From Siphonodentalium dalli (lineage: Eukaryota; Mollusca; Scaphopoda; Gadilida; Siphonodentaliidae), in assembly GCA_032622095.1 (NCBI GenBank), contig CP136068.1, positions 148,813,365-148,877,364 on the forward strand: a stretch of 64,000 nt of DNA. The letters are read 5' to 3'. A program made the translations under genes and the position numbers. Below the pieces are notes generated by a model, which saw only the letters and a list, made by a program, of their open reading frames with translations, ran no database searches and had not been told where the DNA came from. Each line of letters opens with the position of its first letter. Within the stretch, counting starts at the first letter, position 1. Shown piece after piece: positions 33,285 to 45,160 of this stretch.

Positions 33285-33480
33285 GTTTTATTATAGTCCC
33301 GGCTTTACTCTAGTATAAATTTTGTTTTAGTAAGAGTAAAACTTGGTCTTACTGTAATAAAATTAGGTATTACAGGAGTAAAACTAGGTTTTAGTGTAGT
33401 TAAACCCTGCTTTGTGACGAACTCAGTTTTAGATTTTGGAATTCGGTCTCAATTAAAACTATGTTTTATTGTCGTGATAA
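33285..33480. repeat. Short degenerate repeat of GTAAAACTAGGTTTTA type, about 25-bp unit
   Basis: TAGTATAAATTTTGTTTTAGTAAGAG, TAAAACTTGGTCTTACTGTA, TAAAATTAGGTATTACAGGAG and TAAAACTAGGTTTTAGTGTAG follow one another. A related word (AAATCTTAGTTTTACTACAA..TAGTTTAAACTAGG) occurs near 34588-34638. Confidence 0.7.
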
Positions 33481-33499
33481 AGTTATGATAATATCGCTA

Positions 33500-34800
33500 A
33501 TTGTTGGTGATGAATTGGCGATATAATCATCAGGAGACGATTAGCTGTATATGATTCATCCGTACCATACGTCTCGTCTCGAAAACTTATCTTTGAAATA
33601 CTTTGACAAAACATCAAAGAAAACCACCCTACCCCATGTTTTACTAAAACCTACTTTGGTGGGTTTTATTATTCGATCGAGTTTTTTACGCCCAGTATTA
33701 ATGTTTTTCTTCGCGTATATGGGAGTGTTTCTTTGAATTGGGGAGGCGTTCATGCTCGGAGCGTTTGTCGCTAAATATTCCTGTGTTGTTTGTGTACATA
33801 TAGCAGATTGTCGGTAGAATTTGGAGTGGCGTTAATGTCGGTACGTATGAGATAACGTTTAACAAATATGCCAATGTGATGCATGCTTTCTTGCTATACA
33901 ACTTTGTTTTGCTTTTTGCTGGTTCGGAGTTCGCATTGGCGACATAGAGCTTGGAGGGATCGAACTGATCCGTTTGACACGTTCGACACGAAGATGACTC
34001 TTGGAACTTATTCCTTATTGGCAAAATGTCTCTTTCGTCCAATTTGACGGTATGGGTTTGTAGTCCGCCCAATTACCTATTAGAAACACCCGAACCATCA
34101 CACCGGAGGGAGTACCGCCAATGGTACATACCAGAATCTACCACCTCGGGGTGAGATGTTGGGTGTTTCCAGGGGGTATTTGGTGGTACATACCCTATTT
34201 TCACCCCCGGGGAAGTATGAGGGTGAGAGATGATGTGTTTATAGGTGTATTTGGGGCGGGTCGCCAACCCATGCCGTCAAATTGACCGAAATATATATTT
34301 TTGTGAATATGCATGGTTTAGGGAATAAGTTCCAAAGATCAAGTTCGTTCATGATACTAGATAACAAATAAACGCTGTACAACAGTCCGTGAATTCGTGT
34401 GATTTCACAAAGCGCACGGGTTATTCGCCTGATTAGAGATTAGATAGCAACAATCGGGCGAGTGACCCAACAATGCATTGACAAGAAGCCCTACCAGATA
34501 GACCAGACATCCTATCCTTGCAATTGAACAATCGTGGCCCACATATAACGCAATCAACAAAATCCATGTAGTCCCCGCGGTCGAGTAAATCTTAGTTTTA
34601 CTACAAATACCCAGTTAAAACTGATAGTTTAAACTAGGTACGTAAATATAGGGACCTTTGAAATTGTAGTTTCGACGACAACGTGGCTACCCAGCGACCC
34701 TAAAAGAGGTCATCATGATTAGCAACGGCACTTGAATTAATTCGACGAGCTAAATCGAATGGCTGATACATTAAGATATATGATTGTCTAAAGCCGTTTT
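33500..34800. other. Non-coding stretch upstream of the GPCR relic
   Basis: Open frames are 60-124 codons and lack motifs. An upstream exon encoding a signal peptide for the GPCR could lie here but I could not identify it. A direct repeat containing GGTACATACC occurs at 34115 and 34190. Confidence 0.3.
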
Positions 34801-34815
34801 AATTTTATGTTACAG
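34796..34815 (+). promoter_or_regulatory. Candidate splice acceptor for the GPCR exon
   Basis: A T-rich tract (GTTTTAATTTTATGTTACAG) ends in CAG at 34815, just before the open frame that codes for the extracellular domain. The protein lacks a signal peptide at its first Met (34824), so an upstream exon is likely. Inferred from sequence shape only. Confidence 0.5.
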
Positions 34816-37053
34816 ACGCTGTTATGGTAATAACATGTTGGACATCAATGGTGAATCCTCTATTTTCGACAACCATTCGTCACGATCAGCAGACCCACGA
34901 TCAGACTGGTGATAACAATGGGATTGCAGCTTTTGATAATGATGTTTGGTTCAAGAATTTTAATAAGATATATATGCCACCACCATGCATATTGACAACT
35001 GGGGGCGAGTATTTGGGGAAAATTCCCTTGATCGACCAATGTCAGCGCGACGTAAGCGTCATTTCCTGGACAAAATTGTTGTGTGAGCTGCCGTATATTA
35101 GTGACCCATTTAATATTCTTGCGTCCTTAAAGGATGTGCCAAATATGGCTTTCAAGAATATTTACTGTGGCATGTGCAACGGATACACCAGCGACAGTCT
35201 TATCCCGTGGAACAAAACCAGAATATGTCCGGACAAAACGCCACGGTATTGCAATGACAAGTATGAGTACACGGGGATCTCTGCTATTGAGCAGTTAGTG
35301 GAGGAAAGATCTGACAGGTGTCCGACGATTCTAATGATTCTTCCCGGTGGACAACTTATAGACATCTTATTCAACTTCAAATTTTCTGATATCACAAGTT
35401 TCGAAACTGGCCATGAAAACTCTCACTCTGTATGCTCTGGTAATCAGATATTAGTGGCAAGTTTAGATCGATGTATGGACATACATGAATCATCCAGATG
35501 CACTGGACAGATATATGAAACACCAAATAGACAATATTACATAAAATATTTCATGACTGTGCCAATTCGCGAATTATTCAGTCGGTATTCGAAAGATATC
35601 AGGATGGGACATTTTCTATCACATATCAACAACCAGTTTGAACAAGTTGTTAATTTCACGGACGAGGGTGACGAAAAGCCACGTATGACGTATTATGAAC
35701 AGACACAATGCGTCAACCGAACGTTGAAATCTGTTCATTTCATCAACTATGAAAGAAATGGGAATTCTTCGAACGAGACATCCAGAGCTAATCAACTAAC
35801 TATTGAATCTCTCAAACCGCTGCTTAGATTCCCCGATTTCGATCTTAAGCAATGTGATGACACGAACGATTTACATCTCCATCTTAACGAGTCGTTCCTA
35901 CATTCATCACAATCGACTGTGATGACAGTTTCATTCAAATCAGACAAGATCCATCAAACCAAGAACCTACTGGCTGAGAGCTTTACGGACAATATCGTAC
36001 CCGACAAACTCACAATAGTTTTGACCAACGTCGACGACAGACCACTCGATTGCAAAACAGGAGAAGCAACTCTACTTTGCGACGCAGAATTCACTGAAGC
36101 TGAAGACAATCATAGCGCCTTTCTTTACCTGAACGGTTCTATTTTCGCATCATTGCTACACGTTCCATATGAAGAAGTTCTTTTCTCAACTGAAGACGTT
36201 CCTTGCAAGACATTTTCTCTGGTTTGTTTGCATGTCCCCGTTGTTCTGAATGACACGGCATTAAATGAGACTGGATCAGTGAAGGCGCGCGGTCAGTCAA
36301 TCAGGGAAACTATCTCAAACGTGTTGCTGTGTTTTTCTGTTCTCTTGCTGTTCTTCATAAAATAGTGTGTATATTTCGTGCAAGAAACTTTTGAATCTAC
36401 CAGGCAAATGCCTTGTTGCTTTTTCTACTTGTTTGATGTTTGCACAAACTCTTATATTTTGGACAACCACCGACTACGAGGAATTGTGTTATGCTATTGC
36501 TGTTTCCCTCCACTGGTTCGCGCTGGCATCATTTTCGTGGGTTACCATCATCTCGTTTTAACTTTCGCCAACAACAAACCGAGCGGAGAGCCGTCTATAA
36601 ACATTCTTGCGTTACATCATCGTTGCATTCCTATCCAGTTTCACCCAGAATTATTCCACATTGGATACTGCGGCGACGGCTTGTGCTGGATATCTGTTCC
36701 CATGACAACAGTCATTATGTTTGCACTTCAAGTCCTTCTACCTCTATCGTACGATGTTTTCTGCTTTATTTGTATCATTGATGGGATTGAAAGGCAGACA
36801 GACCAATCATCCAGGACTTTGATTCGAAAACCAAATACGAAAAGACTCTTCGCATACGCGAGGACAGCATCAGTAACATGTCTAACTTGGATTTGTGCTT
36901 TTCTCGAAACTTCCACGGGTATCGATGCTATCACCAACAATTCCCAAATGAATCTTCGTTGCCGTTTCTTTTCTCGCTAAGAGAATCTATGTCTGCGTCA
37001 AAGAGAAATTAATTTATCGAAATCACATCGACCGACCGACAACGGCTTCATGA
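34816..37053 (+). pseudogene. Mth/adhesion-like seven-transmembrane receptor relic
   Basis: The first frame (Met at 34824, stop at 36365) encodes a 513-residue extracellular domain plus TM1. It has many Cys residues, an FKNIYCGMCNG motif near residue 110 as in lophotrochozoan Mth-like receptors, and several NxS/T sites (for example NKT, NRT, NGS, NDT, NET). It ends ISNVLLCFSVLLLFF, like adhesion-GPCR TM1. TM2-TM3 follow in the next frame (36361-36561: KLLNLPGKCLVAFSTCLMFAQ, then HWFALASFSWVTIISF). The former frame resumes from ~36562 with TFANNKPSGE, a GYCGDGLCWI ECL2, TM4/TM5 and RLFAYARTASVTCLTWICAF (TM6). TM7 (IFVAVSFLAKRIYVCVKEKL) is in the second frame again, to a stop at 37053. Such receptors signal through G proteins, but three frame changes make this a decayed gene or an assembly-error case. 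Ligand unknown. Confidence 0.82.
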
Positions 37054-37129
37054 GAATGTAATACAGTCTCTACAACTATATGACGTAATTGACATTTTAA
37101 CACAGGCGATTTAGGGTTGAACCCGGAAC

Positions 37130-37240
37130 TAATTGCAACCCAAATAGGAAAGGTGCCATCATATAAAGTAAGTAAATTTATTACATGATCCTACCTTTAT
37201 TCCGTTAAAAAAAACATTATATAAATATAATCTATTACTC
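37130..37240. other. AT-rich spacer
   Basis: Nothing recognisable. Confidence 0.3.
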
Positions 37241-37241
37241 G

Positions 37242-37362
37242 TCCCCAGTTTACAGCAGAATTTACAAAACTGGTCCAGTAAATTAGGCCTGGACCTCGCC
37301 AAAGGCTCGATCCAGACCTAACTTACTGAACTTGTTTTGTAAATTCCGCTATAAACTGAGGA
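37242..37362. repeat. Imperfect 121-bp hairpin
   Basis: CCCAGTTTACAGCAGAATTTACAAAAC and the segment with CCAGTAAATTAGGCCTGGA pair with the complementary CCAGACCTAACTTACTGAAC..GTTTTGTAAATTCCGCTATAAACTGAGG. Arms are about 50-55 bp; weaker pairing may extend a further 12 bases outward. It resembles a small palindromic element. Confidence 0.8.
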
Positions 37363-37419
37363 CTCGCTGTAGATCCTCTATATATGCAACATACTCAAGT
37401 CTTAGAGAACAATATTTGG

Positions 37420-37850
37420 GACAAATATAAAAAATTCTGTTTCCATGGCAACGATGGGTGATTTTAACTGATTGTGAAAACTAGGTGTTAAATTGTGTGT
37501 ATGGCGAGAATTATTTCAACCATATAAAATATTATGTTGGTTTGGTTTTATATGAACACCCATTGTTGACTAACTTTTGAATCGTGGTTCAAACTCTTGG
37601 AGCGACCAAGGTCATATGTAAAAGTCAAGGTCATTGCAAAATAATTGTGTACTTTTTCCGATACTATCATATACTTTTGACCCACTTGATTAACATTTAA
37701 GATATTGAGAGACGAAAATATATTTAAAATAATTTTGAGTACCACCGCTTTGTGTGTTATTATAGTTTATCAATAATGTCAACTCGTTCCCGAGATATAG
37801 ACCTTCACATTTGGTGGTACCCCTTCGTCATAAGCAAAATACTGTAGTAG
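37420..37850 (+). mobile_element. Remnant of the 8.75-kb element's arm family
   Basis: TGTTTCCATGGCAACGATGGGTG, then AAGGTCATATGTAAAAGTCAAGGTCATTGC, ATCATATACTTTTGACCCACTTGATT and GAGATATAGACCTTCACATTTGGTGG run in the same order as 4815-5190 of the left arm. Divergence is high and no ends are preserved. Confidence 0.6.
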
Positions 37851-38124
37851 TTTGACCAGGGACATGGTTATATAAGTGAGCGGCCAATATAGGAAAACAG
37901 CCATATTTAAGGATTTTAATACAAATTTGTACATAAGTGAGTACTATACACCGTTGGAAAGATTGTCGATTATCCGTTAGTATTATCCCTGTTGTAAGCA
38001 AATGTGGTAAGAAAATTTAGATATTATTGTTGCCATTGCAACGAACACTATTTTTGTGAAAACAATGGGAAAAGGTCATATCTAAGAATATAATTGGTCT
38101 GGGTAAGATGAGTTCATACTTGTA

Positions 38125-38272
38125 TGGTGCCTCTATCAGAATGGGCAATGTGGGATGGCACAGTGTCCTGGGCCCGCAAACAAAGTACCCTTGTTTTATG
38201 GTGCCCACATCAGAATGATCAATGGGGGTGTCACAGTGTCCTGGGCCCGCAAACAAGGTACCATACCTGGCT
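38125..38272. repeat. Two-copy tandem repeat, unit about 77 bp
   Basis: CACAGTGTCCTGGGCCCGCAAACAA is present at 38158 and 38232, each preceded by CATCAGAATG..CAATG..GG(A/T)(T/G). Copies are nearly identical. The open frames on both strands derive from it. Confidence 0.85.
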
Positions 38273-38704
38273 CACCGGAAAGTTATATTCTGCTAATGAT
38301 GAACAGACAGTCTGTCTGCCATCAGAGCAGTTTTAGCCAGTCCAAAATAAAAATAATATACATAAAATTGTAGAGAACCCTGAATCTCGTGAATTGCTTA
38401 CACTATGGAGTCTACTTACAAAGCACAACATGTGCAACTGTAGATTGCACACACAGTCGTGGCCAGGTTATATTGTTTTATATAATCATCGAATATGTCG
38501 TTGTTGTCAGCGAGAGGTACCGGATTCCTCCTAGATCGCGGCGGGCGCTCGAAATACTATAATTACACAGTCCCGCGTTATCACAACAGCTACGTTTATA
38601 TCTCCGTGGCTGATATATTATGCATATCACAAAATTTCCCGGACTATGTATACATTAGGTTATATCAATGCATGCTAGGCAGATTAAAGAAGATTCGATG
38701 CTAA

Positions 38705-38800
38705 ACACAATGATGACCAAGGTCCCAATTTATCGAGACATATTGCTCCTCGTTCTAATGACATGAATTGTGAGGTGGAAGCTGGATCCTGGAGCGGTTA
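38705..38800 (+). repeat. Dispersed repeat family Y, copy 1
   Basis: ATGACCAAGGTCCCAATTTATCG..GACA.ATTGCTC..GTTCT through GGAAGCTG.AT..TGGAGCGGTT is shared with 63188-63272. Nature unknown. Confidence 0.7.
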
Positions 38801-39079
38801 CTAGCCCAAAACAGGTCATGTTCAAATTTTGGTTCCGCCCGCCAATTTTTGCCAGAGTTATGATCATTGTCTACTTAGAACTTGCTCATTATTTTTGTTT
38901 TTGCGTGATAGCTTTAGTTTTAGTTATTTGAATGTTTCCAAATTTGTTATATGGATTACACATATGAAAATACAGGTCAAGTTTGACTTTGGGTTCCGTC
39001 CGTCAAATTTGGCATATGAAATACTCGTTAAGAAATTACCAATTGCGTATTTTGCAACGCCCTACACTCTTAAAACAAT

Positions 39080-39420
39080 AGGTACGATCGAGTACCTACG
39101 TAGGTACTGTGATTTGTCCAAGGGGGAGTACCTAATTGTTGGTACTCTAGAGTATCTATATTTAGGTACCCTGGATAACCTATAGTTAGGTTCTCTGAGT
39201 ACCTACATTTAGGTTATCTTGAGTACCTATGTATTTAGGTTATGTGGAGTACCTATATTTAGGTTATGTGGAGTACCTATCCAGGCATTGTGGAGTATAG
39301 AGTTCCTAATATCAAAATAGTTACTCTGGAATACCTGATTGGGTACTCGGAAGTACCAAACATTTAGGTACTATTCATAGTACATAGATACATGTAGATA
39401 GATATAGGTACTATATGCAG
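39080..39420. repeat. GTACCTA-rich short tandem repeat, about 30-bp unit
   Basis: TTTAGGTTATGTGGAGTACCTA and variants repeat about ten times, with GGTACTCTGGA and GAGTACCTA words alternating. Confidence 0.8.
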
Positions 39421-39819
39421 AACATGCCCATGTACCAAGCACTCGAAATTACGAAAAAAGTCCAATGGCAAATTTAACAATGCGGCAGGTTAGATTCCAA
39501 ATGATCCCACGGCGTTAAGACATCGAATTAAGTACAAAAACCCGATCAATGTTCTTCCAGATTATGTCGCAAAATGAAATAATTCAAATTATGTTACTTT
39601 TATTAGTATAGAATCTTGATCCTGTTTTTGTACTTATTTCAAGGTTTAATTTCCGTATTTATTAATTTTTGTGTACTAATATTACAAAAACTACTATCGC
39701 AAACCTTTGAAAACTTCTATACAATAACTATATACGATTTAGTGCAAATGTTTTCGCTTTATAACAAAGGGTTGCCATTAATCAAATCAATTTGCAATTA
39801 ATACAGGGCTTTAACTGTA

Positions 39820-40290
39820 TAAACATAAATCAGACATCTTCAGCAGGTCTGGGTGAACTCAAATCGCTCTATAATAGCACTGTCAGGCTAAAATAGACCG
39901 ATCGGTCATTCACGGCTAGAATACATGTGTGATGATGGGAGCAAATCTTTGCGATAAATAACAAAACGACATTGTGAAAAATCACAAACACCTTTGCGAT
40001 AACTCGCAGACCTTTGTGATAACTCGCAACGCTTTGCGATAAATCTCAAGCATCTTTACGATAACTCTCAAACTATTTGGTGATTATACTTTACGATTTA
40101 TCGTAAACATGTTTGAGATTTATGACAAAGGTTTGTAATTTATTGCAGATATATTGGCATGTGTTGGCACTAATGGGCTTGAACCGTATAAACATAATAA
40201 ATCAGACATCTTAAACAGGTCTGGGTAAACAACAAATCGATCTATAATAGCATGGTCGGGCTAAAATAGACTGATCAGAGTTTTGAATGA
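39820..40290. repeat. Two 95-bp direct repeats flanking a TTTGCGATAA cluster
   Basis: AAACATAAATCAGACATCTT..CAGGTCTGGGT through TATAATAGCA.GGTC.GGCTAAAATAGAC occurs at 39825-39900 and 40188-40272. Between them, ACCTTTGCGATAACTCGCA-like words repeat five or six times at 39950-40075, followed by inverted forms near 40090-40140. Confidence 0.75.
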
Positions 40291-40699
40291 CCAGAAGGGG
40301 TGGGGACCACATTAACGCATTATGTTATTGCTACAATGGTCAGTTAACATGCTAAATACAAAATAAAGTCAAAATTCACAACCATTTCCAAACAGCAGAA
40401 ACTTATCTTAAAGATGTCAGTTAAAATAACATTTTCCACTTTCGGCTGCCACTTTGGCTGCCATCTTGGGAGTTGAGTTCCATTTTTGGCATAGAAAGGT
40501 AGCGCTATCACCTAGCGTCAGAAAAATGTTATGGAGGATATTTTCCTCTTCAAAATGGTATAAAAACAACTTAGTCCAAATTTATTCTATTTTGACCCTA
40601 AAATTTGAGTTTATCGGCTTTTTGCCCTATATCTGACTGATCTGGAATCATACCTTGGCCAAAACTGTCAAAATCCCCTAACTTTGTCAGCCTAGAGTT

Positions 40700-41090
40700 G
40701 TAAAACAATGCACATATTTGTTAAACTGTTTTCACTTGTATATGCTGATGATACCATGGTCATGGCTGACACAGCTGATCGACTAGAATCAATACTGTAC
40801 AGATTGGAAGCTCAGCATTAACTGCTCTAAAATAAATTGTTGAATTTGGTCAAGGGAAATATGAAAATTAGATATTATATCTTGGGGTGATATTTAGCAA
40901 TGAGATCCAATTTATTGAAAATGTGTGCCGCGGCTGAAAAGGCTATGTTCTCACTCATTCACAACATGAGAAAATCACATCTAACATTTGGTGTTATAAT
41001 TGATACATATAATAAAGCAATCTTAACGACCCTCACGTATGGTTGTAACGTATGGTATATGGTTATAATCCTATGATTGAGACAACAGAG
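40700..41090 (+). pseudogene. Fragment of a LINE reverse transcriptase (YADD box)
   Basis: One frame reads KLFSLVYADDTMVMADTADRL and then LESILYRLEA before a stop. Further on, in another frame, come AAEKAMFSLIHNMRKSHLTF and LTTLTYGCNVWY. This order matches RT motif YADD followed by the thumb/connection region of LINEs. Stops and frame changes show it is dead. No domain upstream of the YADD box is visible. Confidence 0.78.
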
Positions 41091-42105
41091 AAAAGAATGT
41101 AGTAAGGGGGGAGGAGGTAATTGGTGTATACAACAGTTTTATTCCGTCTTGGATTAAAAAATGGCATACTAACCCCAAGATGGCTGCCAAATATGGTGGC
41201 CGGAATATAGGTGGCAATTGTGAAATATGTCAGAACGGATCATCACTTTCTTACTTTCTTAAATTGATTAACTAGCCAACGCAAAGAAGATGAATCTCAC
41301 CCTCTTTGCGTTATTGGACACTAATCAAAGCGGCGATTGTGATTTAGGGTTTGGAAGAATTATCTCTGTATTATGACGACCGTATTCTGTTGATTGAAGC
41401 TATTGACTCCACATTGGAAACAATGGTACACTGAGGCACTGACTCAGATTCAGTATCATTGCGTCAAATGTGGTTTCTAATTTCTTATCGAAATGCTCAC
41501 GTGTTTATCGAAATGGCACATTGAGTGTTCCTCATCTCACATCTAGCTTGAAAATCGGTCCCGATTTCGCCCAATCAAGTGGGGAGATCGCCTTTCGAAC
41601 CTTCCAGAATGCAATGGGTGATTCGGCTAATTAGTTTTACACATGTCGTTTAAATGCATTGGCTGCTATGGACCTACGACGTGTATAATGATAGATCATC
41701 TTCCAGATGCTTTGTCTGCCGGTGGTGAATGTTTGTATCGAGTGCAGTTTGATTGATTCCTGATAGTTCGATTACAGGTATTGGTCCAAATGTACCAACT
41801 TTTAAAGTGTAGTGTCTGGTGTGAGAAGCAGAGAAAAACTTGGAGAATATTCGAACATTTTAAATTCACGTATACTTGTGGTTCTTGGTAGGCGGTGCTT
41901 ATCTTTATATCAAAGAACTAGGAAATGCTGCAATCGGTTGCTTCCGGATGCGCTATGAATCATTAGCTGTGGTAACACCACACATGTACTTCCGATGCGA
42001 GCCATTGAGTACTGTGTACTGCTAAGGCATAAGTATTTCTTATCTCAATTAAGTAGAGTACACATTCACACATCAGACACGACACATCAAATAACACTAT
42101 TGTGG
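41091..42105. other. Unannotated stretch
   Basis: No gene is recognised. It may continue the decayed LINE for some distance, since no boundary is apparent. Confidence 0.3.
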
Positions 42106-42109
42106 GAAG

Positions 42110-42475
42110 ACCGTAGGTACAACGTTACGACAGCGTACTCCAGTAACCCAGTAGGATGGTGCAATACACCGTGATGTCAGTAGGATGACCAGTAGGATGA
42201 TACAATACACCATGATGTATTGTGTGGGTGGATATCAGACTGTACTGCGAGCAATATAATGAAGTCATATCCAGTAGGGTGATACAACACACCATGATGT
42301 CATAGCGTGGGTGGATATCAGACTGTACTGCAAGTAATATAATACATAGCGTGTGTGGATATGGTACTGTACTGCAAATAATATAATGGGGTCATATCCT
42401 ATAGGATAATACAATATACCACGATGTCATAGCGTGGGTGGATATAAGACTGTACTGTATATTGGTGCAATATAA
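42110..42475. repeat. Imperfect tandem repeat, unit roughly 80-125 bp, four copies
   Basis: CCAGTAGG.TGATACAA.ACACCATGATGT followed by GTGGGTGGATATCAGACTGTACTGC.AG.AATATAAT recurs with internal deletions between 42130 and 42470. Confidence 0.8.
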
Positions 42476-42529
42476 TTAGGTAATATCCACAGCCATACCT
42501 TTGAATCCAAACCGACCCGTATACTACTT

Positions 42530-43325
42530 ACAAGGTATGTTTATATAAACACCTAACAACAAAGTGCCTCCTAATATATTCGGTAATATTTTATGAGATA
42601 TTGGACGGATTCTAATGAGACTTTGCACAACTGATTTGTGGTACCAAAGACACCAAGTGTGCCAATTACTATGCTCTGGTGAGATATGGCTGAGTGAGCT
42701 CAAATTGAATAGAAGATGGGAACTTTTCAAAGTTGCAAAAATACAGGTAGAGTGATCACATACATTCAGCTGTGCCTTGGTCCCCACTTCTCGTACAGGC
42801 TTGGAACATCCTTATATGTTGGTACCTCAATGTCCTCCATCGTGGGAAACATGGTTTAGTGATAAATGGCTTCAAAGAAACTGATTTCAATAAATAATGT
42901 GTTGCTCACATCAAGAAACTTCAAGGTGTCATTCCAAAAGAATGTGGTTAGACTGAATGGCTAGGGATGCAACAGGAACAGTGTGCCCCGAAGATGACAC
43001 GCATGTTATCTTGGACTCACAGTGTCAATTTTAAACCACATTTACAGCCGGTAACAACTGGTGTGATCAATGAAACAATGGAGTGACTCTCCACTCTAGG
43101 TCAGTGTTGTGCAACTTTTGAAAAGCACCCCTCTTCCATTCAATTCATACTCAGCCGGCCATAACATAACTCACATGACGGTGCCTCACAAAGCTTGTGC
43201 ATATGATACCACTACATATTTGAGTAAAGTTTTGTCAAAATCCATCCAATATCTCCTGAAATATTACCGAATATATTAGGGGGTGTAGTTTCTTTTTTTG
43301 AGGTGTTTATATCATAATAATTCTC
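42530..43325. mobile_element. Element with imperfect terminal inverted repeats of about 100 bp
   Basis: The left end (TTATATAAACACCTAAC..CTCCTAATATATTCGGTAATATTTTATGAGATATTGGA) pairs with the right end, whose complement reads TGATATAAACACCTC..CCCTAATATATTCGGTAATATTTCAGGAGATATTGGA. The ~790-bp interior contains a possible LINE relic (CPEDDTHVILD near 42975-43010). No transposase and no certain target-site duplication. Confidence 0.65.
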
Positions 43326-43379
43326 CATTTCTATAGAAGTTTGGTAGAAATGCCCCTTTCCCGACACAAATTCCTGGCG

Positions 43380-43620
43380 TGGATGGTTACCTAGATCATA
43401 TATAATGTTGCTAGAAATCGGCGAAAACAATTTTTTATTAATTTCGGCGCCCGTCTGTACCCGACCCCTAACTCAGGCTGTGACAATTATGTCTATTTAA
43501 ACCACGCCATTATATTCGCCATTATCATGAATATTACTATACAAACGTTGGGTGGAATATGGAGGAAAACAAAAATGCATCGAATTTGGTGTCGCGCCCA
43601 TCGTAACTCCTTAGTTTAGC
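43380..43620 (-). mobile_element. Helitron-family fragment (minus strand)
   Basis: The minus strand reads CGCCGATTTCTAGCAACATTATATATGATCTAGG and, upstream, AATGGCGTGGTTTAAATAG..GAGTTAGGGG, the module repeated in the Helitron at 14050-15300. Ends are not preserved. Confidence 0.55.
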
Positions 43621-43939
43621 ACCATTATCTGTCTTCCTCGCAAAACGGTACCTGTGTTAGAAAACTTTGGGCCTCTACATGATCTCACGTTAATTGTTAT
43701 AGCGGACATACATACATTCGCAAATAACAACAAAATATATGTCCTCGGACGATTATCTGAAATCAGTTTTCAGAGTCGGGGGGAGGGGTCATACCTCTAC
43801 ACATATAATATTGATAGGATGTTCGTTAACATTAAACTGGCAGAAATAGCCGATGATGACGCTGTAATTTGTAACATAAATGGCCGAGTCGTCATCGGGT
43901 TTAAACCGGGTTTAAAGATACGTCAATGTACTTGTTAAA

Positions 43940-44505
43940 TCGGAGTCTACATTGAAAATCTTATTGACTAAAGTATTACTCAACAATTAGTTAACACCGG
44001 TGCAGTTATATCTGCAAACAATGTTGACTACATTGTTGAGTAAACTAGTTATACCTAGCTAGTTGACTAAACTTTCTGCTCACATTTGACTGAAATGTAG
44101 CTAAGATGTAGATGTATATCTATTTGTAGACATTTATTTGCACAATAAATAAGAAACATTAACACATAAGTGATACGTGAATTAATGTTATTGCACACGA
44201 GCAGCAAGACATACCGACCGTCATTATGCCCTAAACTAGCTGTACACAAAGAACAGTTGAAGGCATAATTATGCAATTTCATGTTAATGGTTGGTGTTAA
44301 ATTTAAATATACCATATTGACATTTTACACGAGAATGGCTTGCATTTTTGAACATACGAGAAGAGATCATATATAATGTTTGGATTGGTGGACAAGTTAG
44401 AACACATATTCGATATAATATTGGGATGGCCGCGACAGTCCTGTATAATATAGTTCTGGGATGGCTGCCATATACTATAGTTTTCGAAGCAAAATAAGGA
44501 ATAAT
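43940..44505. other. No gene seen
   Basis: GTTGACTA and AACAATGTTGACTACATTGTTGAG (a small near-palindrome at 44017-44040) recur; otherwise featureless. Confidence 0.35.
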
Positions 44506-44509
44506 CAAG

Positions 44510-45160
44510 GGTTTTGAAAGATTATTTTGCTAAAATGTTTTTAAATTTGTTGAAGCGGTAAAGGTTCAGCTTTCTTTGTACCATTGAAATGAGGGTTTTG
44601 AAAGCTAAATTTTCATTCACGATAATACCTTTGATGGATTGTACTTGAGTTTGATTCCCAAAGTAGCTAATTATATGCCGTTCATTTTAAGTGCTACAGT
44701 TCTCCAACTGCAGTAGTTGCCATCATGGTGGAATTTACGTTGAGCTATATTGATTGACAGTGTGTTGCAACACCATTCAACTTTGTTAATTCAGCAGTTT
44801 TTTTTCAGTGTTTTATTATCGTAGCCAGAAGAATATAAAGTTGTATCGTCAGCAAATACAATCAAATTCGTTGTTGTACATTGGGGCATATCGTTTACAT
44901 AGAGGAGAAACAATGTCAGACAGAGAACAGACCACCGGGGCACGCCACACGGTACCCTTGTTAAGGCGGGAGTTTGGTCTTTACAGTCAACGTATTGTTT
45001 TGTACACGTTATATAACGTCTAAAGCATTATTAATAAACTCCTCAAATTCCGTAATGTTCTAATTTTATCATGACTGATTGTATCAAATGCGTACAGCAA
45101 TTCTTTGAAACTGGCTAATTTGGAACCCTTAGTTGGTTTATCATTGTTTTCGAATACATT
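44510..45160 (-). pseudogene. Decayed LINE reverse transcriptase (minus strand)
   Basis: On the minus strand an AFDTISHDKI-type box near 45090 leads to TKQYVDCKDQTPALTRVPCGVP, then LFLLYVNDMPQCTTTN and the active-site FADDTTLYSSGYDN (44815-44870). The GVPQGSVLG box is altered to GVPRWSVLC. Frames shift at least twice. The downstream part to about 44510 is probable C-terminal relic but unrecognisable. This is a different copy, and probably a different family, from the main LINE. Confidence 0.8.

Noticed and set aside
34796-34823. Signal peptide directly at the GPCR first Met
   Set aside because: The first 20 residues are not a hydrophobic leader; an upstream exon is more likely.
43654-43938. 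94-codon open frame
   Set aside because: No motif, no supporting repeat or exon signals, and neighbours are transposon relics; too weak to call.
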